Below are positions 55,975-64,000 of a stretch of DNA of 64,000 nt, piece by piece. Location: positions 184,277,470 through 184,341,469 of the forward strand of contig CM037880.1 of assembly GCA_021292165.1 (NCBI GenBank), written 5' to 3'. The DNA comes from Shinisaurus crocodilurus (Eukaryota > Chordata > Lepidosauria > Squamata > Shinisauridae). The position numbers were made by a program, and so were the translations under genes. A model generated the notes under the pieces. It saw only the letters and a program-made list of their open reading frames with translations, was not told the origin of the DNA and ran no database searches. Position 1 is the first letter of the stretch; the number at the start of each line of letters is the position of its first letter.

Positions 55975-57730
55975 GGGAGATAAGTGTAGCAGTCATAATT
56001 TGATGCAATTTGAGGTAAATTTACCCCTCATCAGTACACACTTATTTTGGGGTTCTTTGTCCTTGCATCCCATGTTGTAGATGTGCAATTATGGTTTCTG
56101 TGAAATGTACATTCTGAGGAGATAGGTGTTAGAGATCTTCTCATCCTACTTTGTTCTCAGCCTAGGGCTGCTTGTGCAGTGTGTTCTCTTTTTGTGCCAA
56201 GTTCCCTTCTCTATAAGATAGTTGTCTCTAGAATACTTTTGTGTGAACTAAGCGTGCACAACATGAGTGCAGAGTAATATAGCCGATGTTGCACACTATC
56301 TGAAGTATGAGCTCCCTGTGTGGGGGTATGCTGTGATGAAGAGTAGATCCTATTCCTAGTCTGAATCCTAACCTTTGTGGTGGCTGTATGGGCAGAGCCA
56401 AAGGGGGTGAGAGCAGGGCTGAGTATTCTATTCGTCCATTCTAGTCAAAGTGAATGTTTTGATTTACACCAGGAGCGGAATCTGGGGAATCTAAGTCCCA
56501 CTTCTTCATTGATACCTTTCTGATGCCATGAATTTCTAGTCACTCTACCAGCTGAGTTGTGCTGGCAGTGGGATTATGCTGGCATACCGTTCCACTGGAA
56601 TATTCCTGTTGATACACTGGCATACAGTCCCAGTGGTAGCATATCTCCATGGCGCAGATGACTTTCTATGTATTCTAAAGTTCCTCAACCAGAGTAAATG
56701 GAGCATAGGACTGCATAGTAAGTCACAGTAATTTCAACTGGAGATATATAAACACATGCTTAACTGTACCATTGAAATCAATGGGACTTAAATTTTTACT
56801 GGCTTATTTGTGACCATAGTCTATGCAGAAACACAGACCTGTTACCTGGGGAAGTCGGAATCTGAATGAAATGTTTTGGTACTATATGTATATAGGTCAC
56901 TGCATTAGAAAGTTATTACTTTAGCTCTTAACAAATATTATTTAAGTTCAATGGGACTAACATGTGAGTAACTGGTATGGGATTATTTTATAATGTATAG
57001 TTTCCAAGATCTTGTTAACTTCTTCCTGAAGTTAGCAAGCACCTATTTCAGGATGGCGACCAAACATGCTAACATGAATGTAACTATTAATAACAGACTT
57101 TCTGTATTAATTTCTGATCTAGGAATACTTCATAGGCTGATTTAGCCCATAGAAGGACTTTGTCATATTAGCCACATACCTTATTACAGATTTCAGCCTT
57201 TAGTGTTTGGAACATATGTACAAAACATTTGTTCTCGTTATAAAATTGAAAACAGTTGTCATATTTTCTGTTTAAAATATTATTGATGCTACTGAGAAGG
57301 CAGATTGCCTCTTCTTATTTTTTTACAATATTAAACTGACAACATTGCCTGTGCTAGTGATTCTGTGAAAATCAGCAGAAAAGGCAGATGGTTAATTTAC
57401 TCTAGTAATTATAATTTGTTCATTAAAACCAGAGGCATATTTTATTCAGCTGGAGTTTATTAAAAAAAAAAAGTTATCCTGCCAACCTGGTACAACTGTT
57501 TTTCTTTTTGTAATTTATGTCAACACCTTATAGCATTTGATTAGAACCATACAATTGTATTAGAATGAAAGTTATTTATAATTGTTGCTCTTTCCATTAG
57601 CCTGTAACTCATGATTAAACAGGGATTCGTGCCTGAAAATGGTAACTATCCTGCAAACATTTAATACAATTATTTATATTAAATAATATTTTTTGAAGAT
57701 TTTCGATGTAATCCTACTCCTATTAGCATC
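55975..57730. other. Unassigned noncoding DNA
   Basis: AT-rich sequence without recognisable genes or elements. A run of about 11 A lies at 57,463. Confidence 0.5.
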
Positions 57731-58574
57731 AGTATCAGTAACTTTATTACGGTCAATGACCAGCAAATAAACATTACATTATAAATGTAATAAACAACAT
57801 TAAATAAACATTGTTTATAAATATAATACACATATACTAAAAACCAAGTTATAAAATACAGATACAACAAATTTAAAACTGTCCCTTAGCCATTGGCACT
57901 ACTGAATCAGAAAAGATTAAAACAGGATCATTAGATTCAGCCAAAATCTTTAACATCACAAGCATTTCACCCCTTATAACGAATTCAATACAAAAATGTG
58001 TACAATCATCAGTAAACCACTGGAGAGAGGTTGCACCAATAACCGTCCACCACACAGCCAGCCACAAACAATTACAAAGTCATGTGGCTGCGGCAAGCCA
58101 TCGGTGCTATACAATATCTAGCCACATGACTTGTGATATGAGGATCCTTGTCAGAGAGAAGAAGCTTAACATAGAATTCATCAGGTCTCCCAGGAAGTTT
58201 ATGAATAATTGGAGACACGAGATCCCTACGCAAATCTCGATAAAAATGGCAGTATAGGAGAACATGCCCCACAGTTTCAACTTGGCCGCTGTTGCAGGGG
58301 CACAAGCAATCCGAGAAAGGCATGCGTTGGAATCTCCCCTCCAAAAGCTTTGAGGGTAGAACATTAAATCTGGCTAGAGTGAAAGCTCTTATGGCCTTTG
58401 TTGACATTGAACTAGCCAGATACAAAGGGAGAGTAAAAGCATTGTTCATGACAGCACTGTGTTTACCCATCGAGCCTACATGATCCTGGAGTTCTACGTC
58501 CCAAATCCTTTGTTTAACTGCTGCTTTAGCATTAGCATAACCCATCTCTATAAGAATATTAGGGGAGAAGCCAA

Positions 58575-59259
58575 TTCACAATATTTCTTCTGAGAGGAAA
58601 GAAATACATTCCTAATCACCTGCTCCCATCAGTGGTTCATGCCTTGGTCTCCTCTCGCCTAGACTACTGTAATGCGCTCTACGTGGGGTTACCCTTGAAG
58701 ACGGTTCGGAAGCTGCAGCTGGTACAGAACGCGGCGGCTCGCCTGGTTAAAGGCAGCCGCCGGCGGGATCACATCACACCAGTGATGAAGGATTTGCACT
58801 GGCTACCAGTTGCTTGCCGAGCCGAATTCAAGGTGTTGGTTTTGACCTTTAAAACCCTATACGGCTCTGGTCCAGTTTATCTCAAGGAGCGTCTCCAGCA
58901 ACACCAAGTGGGCCGCTCAACAAGATCTGCCACGGATGGCCTTCTCCTTGTCCCTTCAGCCAGAGCAGCTAGACTGGTGGGGACGAGGAAGAGGGCCTTT
59001 TCTGTGGTGGCCCCCGTACTGTGGAACTCTCTCCCGAGTGACCTCCGCCATGCCCCCTCTCTGATGAGCTTCCGTCGCTCATTAAAAACCTGGTTGTTCA
59101 GGCGGGAATATGGGGTGGGTTAAGATTTTAAAATTTTTATATTGTTTTAATGTATTTTATTGTATTTATGTATTTTATTGTGTGTACATCGCCCAGGGTG
59201 GCCGGTTGCCAGCCAGATGGGCGATAACTAAATATTAATAATAAATAATAAATAAATTC
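58575..59259 (+). mobile_element. L2-type LINE 3' end nested in the minus-strand LINE
   Basis: The 163-codon frame at 58,632-59,123 reads VHALVSSRLDYCNALYVGLP, KLQLVQNAAARLVKGSRRRD, MKDLHWLPVACRAEFKVLVL, LKERLQQHQ and VAPVLWNSLPSDLRHAPS, the L2 C-terminus, without a stop. The 3' UTR ends ATCGCCCAGGGTGGCCGGTTGCC...AGATGGGCGATAACTAAAT and an AATAATAAATAAATAAAT tail. Host LINE sequence resumes at about 59,260. The copy is 5' truncated, and its left border is known to within about 20 bp. Confidence 0.85.
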
Positions 59260-61233
59260 TGTTTGGAAAGAATCCAATAGGGTCAGTAGAGCCAAGCCTT
59301 CTGGAAAGAAAATAAGCTTTAGCCAATAATTAATCATGAGGACTTTAGCACGTGCTCGTATAGAAACTAAGCCGGCCTCGAGGTGAAGAGCTACATTAGA
59401 GGTACAGGGAGGTACGGCCAAAATAGATCTCACAAATTTGGTTTGAACAATCTAGAAGGAGTGCAGAATAGAACAAGCAAACAGCTGGGATCCATAGAGC
59501 ATTTGGGGGATAACTTTACCCTTAAATACTTGAATTACTGATGGAACATGTCACCCCCCTTTGGTATAAGAAAATCTGGTTAATGCTGCTACACTTTTCT
59601 GAGCATTCATTGCTGCGAGCTCTATTTGGGGGGACCAAGATCCAGAGGAATGGAAAACTATACCTAAATATTTGTAACTCGATACCTGCTCAATAGGGAT
59701 TCCATTTATGGTCCAATTATGCTTAATTCTCCTTCTACTAGTCACCAGCACCTTGGATTTAAAGTAATTAATTACTAACTGCTCATTGCTGCAATAAGAA
59801 GAAAAAGCCCTCAGGAGTCTTCTCAAACCAACACAGGTTAATGACAAGAAAACTGCATCGTCAGCATACAATAAAATTGAAATAGAGTGTGAGTGTAACT
59901 TGGGGTGTGTGTGAAAATCAGGGTTTGATAAATTGTCCACAATATCATTGATATAAAAATTGAACAAAGTGGGAGCTAATATGCAGCCCTGTTTTACCCC
60001 GTTGAACACTGGGATAGAATCAGACAAAATTCCAGCTGAGTTACAAAGGACCCGTGCCGTACGCGGGTGTTTTCATATAGGCGCCACATTAACAAAAGGA
60101 GCCTCCTGTCTATATTTGTAGCTTCAAATTTGGCCCAGAGTTTATCTCTTGGGATTAAATCAAAGGCGGACTTAAAATCAATAAAGGCCGCAAACAAAAC
60201 ACCCCCTTTGGGAGAAGAATATTTGTACGCTAGGTGTTGAAAAATAAGCCCCTGGTCCAAAGTGGACCTTCCTGGCCTAAATCCAGCCTGTTTGTCCGCA
60301 AGTAAGTTCTCGGCTTGCAGCCAATCCGATAGTTTTCCCAATAGGTGACTGGCATATAACTTGCTGATAATGCTTAACAAGCTTATTGGGCGATAGTTTA
60401 CAGGGTCCCATCTATTGCCCCTTTTAAATATCGGTACAATAATGGCTAAGCCCCAGTCCTCTGGAATACATGCTGTATAATTTATCCAAGTAAATAAGGA
60501 AGCCAGAACTGGGGCCCACCAATCCTGGTTGGCCTTTAATAGGTCTGCCGAGATGTAATCTATTCCAGGAGATTTGCCCAATTTTAATTTGCAAATCAGC
60601 GATAAAATTTCCGTAGAGAGAACTGGGGGCCAATCTGGTAGGCACTCATGGTCTATCAAGGATCTTGGGGTACTCTCAGGATGCACATTATAAATACTCT
60701 GGAAGTGGTTCGCCCAAACCTTGGGTAAAATACAAAAATCATGTTTAGATGAGTAATCTGACATTCCCCCTGCCACTATTCTCCAGAAAGCAACTGAATC
60801 CTTTAAGTTTGATGCAGTAATCAGTCGCTGCCACATCTCTCTCTGCACCTGATATTTTTTCCTTTTAATCAGGGCTTTATAGTTCTTCTTGAGTATAAAC
60901 CATTCGGATGGGATCCTGGCCAAATTCAGGTCCTTATACTGTTTATATTTGGCCAACAAGTCATGTTTTACTGCTTTACATTTTGAATCAAACCATGGTT
61001 TTGTATGGATCGCGCGGGGGAAGCAAGGCTTTGGAGTATTGTATATCAAATAAGGTTGCAAATACTGCACCAGAGCCTTATAGGCCTCTAAAGCAATCGA
61101 AATTGAATCGGCTGAGGTAATTAATTTACCAAGGTGGAAAAAAGGCTCAGAGAGAAGTAATTGTCTCGTAAGATCATCCATTTCCGCAGACCACCTTATA
61201 TGAGCAGCTCTTGTTTTGATTGTGGTCAAGAGC

Positions 61234-61470
61234 CAGTGTGGCGTAGTGGTTAGAGTGTTGGACTGGGACTCGGGAGATCTGGGTTCTAGTCCCCACTCGG
61301 CCATAAAACTCACTGGGTAACTTTGGGCCAGTCACTGACTCTCAGCCTAACCTACCTTACAGGATTGTTGTGAGGATAAAATGGAGAGGAGGAGGAGGAT
61401 TATGTAAGCCGCCTTGGGTTCCTTGCAGGAAAAAAAGGCGGGGTATAAATATAATAAATAAATAAATAAA
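61234..61470 (+). mobile_element. Sauria-type SINE, full length, nested in the LINE
   Basis: Begins AGAGCCAGTGTGGCGTAGTGG and contains a box B-like GGTTCTAGTCC, CTTTGGGCCAGTCACTGACTC, GATTGTTGTGAGGATAAAATGG and AAGCCGCCTTGGGTTCC, with an ATAAATAAATAAATAATAAAAAAAAAA tail. It separates the endonuclease from the reverse transcriptase of the host LINE. No clear target duplication was found. A tRNA gene was ruled out because only the head is tRNA-like. Confidence 0.9.
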
Positions 61471-61952
61471 TAATAAAAAAAAAAGCGACAATTCTCTGTC
61501 TGTGAATACTCTTATAGCTCTAAAATTGATTGAGAGAACAAAAGGAAAGTGGTCACTCTCTGGGCGACACTCCACCCCAAAATTTGATATTAGATTCACC
61601 AAATCCTTCGAAACCATGACATAATCTATGGTTGAGACTCCCATTGATGTAGTAAATGTGAAATCCCCCGGCCTATCTCCCTCTACACTCCCGTTCAGTA
61701 AGACTAAATCCAAACGGTTGACCATCTGCATTAAACACAAACCTGCATAATTACAGCCAAGGTACTTTGATTTTCTATAATAGGAGTGTCGAGATGGGAT
61801 AGAATCTGGAGGTGTCATACTGAATCGTGCATAAAGGACCTCGTCATTTTCACCAATCCTGGCATTACAGTCCCCTACCACCATTATAGAGGCTGTTGGA
61901 TATTGTAATATCAATCTATCTAAATATCCTATTAGCATCAAGATTGTAGCTT

Positions 61953-62029
61953 TTGTGTGTGTTTGTGCATCTATATGTGTGTGTGTGTGTGTGTGTGCGT
62001 GCGTGCGTGCGTATATATATATATATATA
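61953..62029. repeat. (TG)n/(TGCG)n/(TA)n microsatellite in LINE coding frame
   Basis: TTGTGTGTGTTTG, then a long TG run, GTGCGTGCGTGCG and a TA run. On the minus strand it stays in frame with the endonuclease and encodes alternating T/H and I/Y residues just before KATILMLIGYLD. Confidence 0.9.
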
Positions 62030-62103
62030 AGGAAGTAGTACACCCTTCTCGAGTTCCATGGTTCCACATATCAGGACAGAAGAAAAATCATCGGGCCCAT
62101 AGC

Positions 62104-62792
62104 CAGGGCCGGATTAAGAGCATTATGGGCCTGGTGCTGAGGAGGGCGCACGGCTGAAGAGGGCGCGCGGCTGAAGAGGGCGCAGAAACGCTGCGCTCCT
62201 CTTCGCTGCCGCCCCGCCAGGCCTCTGCCTCCGCTGCACCGCCCCCGCCAGGCCTCCGCCTCCCCACCCTCCCTCCCGCCGCCACCGCCGCCGCACCCTC
62301 CCGTCCCACTTTCCGCTGCGCTTCCCGCCGCCGCCGCCGCCGCCATCACCACCACCCCCGACCCCCCCGCCACTTACCTTCTCCGCGTCGTGACTCGTGT
62401 CGCTTCCGGAGCCCCGCCCGCGTTGTTTTGGCGGGAGGAACCAGGGCAACAGGGCTTAAACAGCCCTGTTGCCATGGTTTCCCCGGCAAAAAACAGCGCG
62501 GGGGTCCCGTCGCGTCACTTCCTCCTCCTCCTCCTCGGTGGTGGTGGTGGCGGCAGCGGCGGCAGCAGCGGCAGCAGCAGCCGCCGCCAGGGCAGGGGGA
62601 GGGTAGGTTGGTGGTGGCGGCGCAGGGGTTTGTTTTTTTTTGCAGAGCAGGGCTGCTTTGGAGAGGCCCCCCCGCTAAATATTATTTCGCCTGGGGCGCC
62701 AAACTGCCCTGCACCGGTCCTGATTGTGGGCCTGTTTTGGGGTAGGGGCCTGGAGCTGCAGCTCCAATAGCCCCTATCTTAATCCGGCCCTG
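62104..62792. mobile_element. GC-rich foldback MITE, 689 bp, perfect 8-bp TSD
   Basis: CAGGGCCGGATTAAGA at the left and TCTTAATCCGGCCCTG at the right are perfect 16-bp inverted termini. CCCATAGC flanks both (62,096-62,103 and 62,793-62,800), a hAT-type target duplication. The interior is extremely GC- and CpG-rich, with GCC/GGC and TCC/GGT triplet runs in roughly mirrored arms. At the centre GGCAACAGGGCT (62,445-62,456) pairs with AGCCCTGTTGCC (62,462-62,473) around TAAAC. Long frames on both strands are by-products of the triplet repeats. No transposase remains. Confidence 0.9.
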
Positions 62793-62814
62793 CCCATAGC
62801 AGGTCTCAAAATTA

Positions 62815-64000
62815 GGTAAAGACAACCTCAGATGAACAACAACACATGACAGAGTGCACCTGTGGCATTTTATTTATTGTACAGAAATACAGCCAAGATG
62901 GAGAAGCCATGTGGGAAAAACTAAGTACACCCTTACTGCTGCCGTAGGTATGAAGAGGCTAAGGAGCAGCCAGGTGCTGCTAAGCAAATGCCCTTGATGA
63001 ACTGATCATCAGCAAGTGTGACCACCTCTATAAAAGCTGAAGTGTCAGGAGTTTGCTGGTCTCCAGCAGTCAGGTGTATGTTACCACAATGGCAAGGAGA
63101 GAAGACATCAGCAGTGATCTTAGGGAAGCAATTGTTGCTGCCCATCAATCCGGGAAGGGTTTTAAGGCCATTTCCAAACAATTTAAAGTCCATCATTCTA
63201 CAGTGAGGAAGATTATTCACAAGTGGAAAACATTCAAGACAGTTGCCAATCTTCCCAGGAGTGGACGTCCCAGCAAATTCACCCCAAGGGCAGACCGTGC
63301 AATGCTCAGAGAAACTGCAAAACATCCAAGTGTTACATCTCAGGTGCTACAGGCCGCAGTCAGCAGGTGCACCGTTAAAGTTCATGACAGTACAATTAGA
63401 AAAAGACTGAACAAGTATGGTTTGTATGGAAGGGTTGCCAGGAGAAAGCCTCTTCTCTTTAAAAAGAACATGGCAGCATGACTTGGGTTGGCAAAGTTGC
63501 ATCTGAACAAATCACAAGCCTTCTGGAACAATGTCCTTTGGACAGACGAGACCAAAGTGGAGCTGTTTGGCCATTATGCACAGCACCACGTTTGGCGAAA
63601 ACCAAACACTGCATATCAGCACAAACATCTCTGACCAACTGTCAAGCACGGTGGTGGAGGGGTGATGATTTGGGCTTGTTTTGCAGCCAGAGGACCTGGG
63701 CACCTTGCAGTCATTGAGTCGACCCTGACCTCTTCTGTATACCAAGGTATTCTAGAGTCGAATGTGAGGCTATCTGTCCGGCAGCTAAAACTTGGCCGAA
63801 ATTGGGTCATGCAACAGGGCAAGGATCCCAAGCACACCAGCAAATCTACAACAGAATGGCTGACAAAGAAAAGAATCAAGGTGCTGCAAAGGCCCAGTCA
63901 AAGTCCAGACCTCAACCGGATTGAAATGCTGTGGCGGGACCTTAACAGAGCTGTGCATAAACAAATGCCCGCAAACCGCAATGAACTGAAGCAATGTTGT
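62815..64000 (+). mobile_element. Tc1-type transposon, cut by the window end
   Basis: Contains a leader with GATGAACAACAACACATGACAGAG near 62,834 and a transposase from 63,089 to the window edge. The left inverted terminal repeat and TA are not visible: the sequence passes directly into the minus-strand LINE at about 62,815-62,823, so the left end is deleted or the LINE's 5' end abuts it. The right end lies outside. Confidence 0.85.
63089..64000 (+). pseudogene. Tc1 transposase (two stops, catalytic Asp lost)
   Basis: Starts MARREDISSDLREAIVAAHQ, with a paired-like helix-turn-helix (FKVHHSTVRKIIHKWK) and an LPRSGRPSKF hook, then the DDE catalytic domain. The same frame stays open to the window edge apart from TGA stops at 63,479-63,481 and 63,632-63,634. 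The first catalytic Asp is in LWTDETKVELFG (codon 63,545-63,547) and the Glu in LNRIEMLW (codon 63,923-63,925). The middle position, 34 residues before that Glu, is Gly (codon 63,818-63,820, in QQGKDPKH) where Tc1 proteins have Asp. Both stops and the substitution make it inactive. No frameshift was seen. Confidence 0.85.

Larger units (their letters stand above)
57872..62815 (-). pseudogene. LINE ORF2: APE endonuclease, RT and CCHC tail
   Basis: In the endonuclease (frame at 61,357-62,067) VVGDCNARIG lies at residues 63-72, STIDYVMVSKDL at 145-156 and ESDHFPFVL at 170-178, so the GDxN and SDH boxes are intact. The reverse transcriptase (59,994-61,313) contains KLGKSPGIDYISADLLKA, VNYRPISLLSIISKLY, QAGFRPGRSTLDQ and FAAFIDFKSAFD. 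After a frameshift near 60,050 it continues with GVKQGCILAPTLFNFYINDI and ILLYADDAVFLS (59,551-60,027). The tail (58,072-58,545) has CLCPCNSGQVETVGHVLLYC, a CCHC zinc-knuckle-like pattern common in Jockey/R1/I-type LINEs. Catalytic residues survive but the frame is broken several times. Confidence 0.8.
57735..62820 (-). mobile_element. APE-type LINE, near complete, with four nested inserts
   Basis: Minus-strand non-LTR retrotransposon. In its own direction: endonuclease (62,815 to about 61,490), reverse transcriptase (61,230-59,540), C-terminal CCHC-type region (59,430-58,072), 3' UTR, and a terminus GCTGGTCATTGACCGTAATAAAG near 57,740. Interrupting it are a hAT-like foldback (62,104-62,792), a microsatellite (61,953-62,029), a SINE (61,234-61,470) and an L2-type fragment (about 58,575-59,259). 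After subtraction the element is about 3.9 kb. By motif style it belongs near the Jockey/I group; an Ingi/Vingi-like relationship, known from lizards, is a guess. A second, shorter copy is at 48,177-48,660. Confidence 0.8.

Noticed and set aside
61234..61310. Possible tRNA gene (box A- and box B-like words)
   Set aside because: It is the head of a SINE: the same sequence with the same long body occurs at 39,848-40,101, and a full cloverleaf is not evident.
57716..61940. 14-bp match TCCTATTAGCATCA next to the LINE 3' end and inside its endonuclease
   Set aside because: It is too short and too far apart to be a target duplication, and one copy is internal to the element. Probably coincidence.
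62071..62770. Several overlapping 70-126 codon frames rich in Gly, Arg, Ser or Pro
   Set aside because: They are translations of GGC/GCC and TCC/GGT triplet repeats in the GC-rich foldback, open on both strands because of composition.
1..64000. Host protein-coding exons
   Set aside because: No frame showed a recognisable non-transposon protein with splice sites. Frames without transposon motifs are short, unsupported and often mirrored on the other strand. Small or noncoding exons cannot be excluded by eye.

Overview
The window reads as noncoding chromosomal DNA of a squamate reptile, most likely a lizard. Three tRNA-headed SINEs of the Sauria type are the main evidence (39,848-40,101 minus, 61,234-61,470 plus, and a 5'-truncated copy at 20,274-20,460). 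They sit with CR1-, L2- and L1-type LINEs, a Gypsy-type LTR element, a Tc1 transposon and many short hAT-like elements, a mixture typical of squamates. I found no convincing host exon, tRNA, rRNA or CRISPR array. Every long reading frame that I could interpret belongs to a transposable element, so the window is probably intergenic or part of a large intron.

Layout. Positions 1-12,000 are mostly unassigned AT-rich sequence with a 249-bp TA-flanked mini-transposon (804-1052), a minus-strand L2/CR1-type LINE (about 5,030-6,340) and two adjacent hairpins. At 12,080-13,620 a minus-strand L1 3' end is split by a 984-bp hAT element with a perfect 8-bp target duplication. At 15,500-16,610 a foldback element carries a 644-bp solo-LTR-like insert. 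At 18,150-21,370 lies a decayed plus-strand L2/CR1-type LINE with a SINE inside its reverse transcriptase. The best preserved element is the LINE at 27,369-30,164: endonuclease end, reverse transcriptase and a C-terminal CCHH motif, a 10-bp target duplication and only a few frameshifts. At 32,160-33,820 are the second 249-bp mini-transposon, a 581-bp hAT-like element and LINE tails. A CR1 reverse-transcriptase fragment lies at 35,080-35,680, then a Gypsy-type relic at 36,190-39,600 with an L2-type LINE inside it.

From 39,725 to 57,700 nested elements continue. They include a SINE inside a hAT-like element, a 1.8-kb poly(A) retrocopy inside an L2-type LINE with an 18-bp target duplication, several large palindromes, and two further hAT-like elements with perfect 8-bp duplications. 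From 57,735 to about 62,820 runs a near-complete minus-strand LINE with an APE-type endonuclease. It is interrupted by an L2-type fragment, a SINE, a microsatellite and a GC-rich foldback with its own 8-bp duplication. A Tc1 element fills the last 1.2 kb and runs off the window. Its transposase has two in-frame TGA stops and has lost one catalytic aspartate.

The elements do not form a pathway. What can be read is their order of insertion, because many junctions keep exact target duplications. I did not find a clearly new functional system. The best candidates for follow-up are the young LINE, the unidentified 1.8-kb retrocopy, the compound palindromes and the CpG-rich foldback. All family assignments come from reading motifs without a database search; clade names for the LINEs are tentative.
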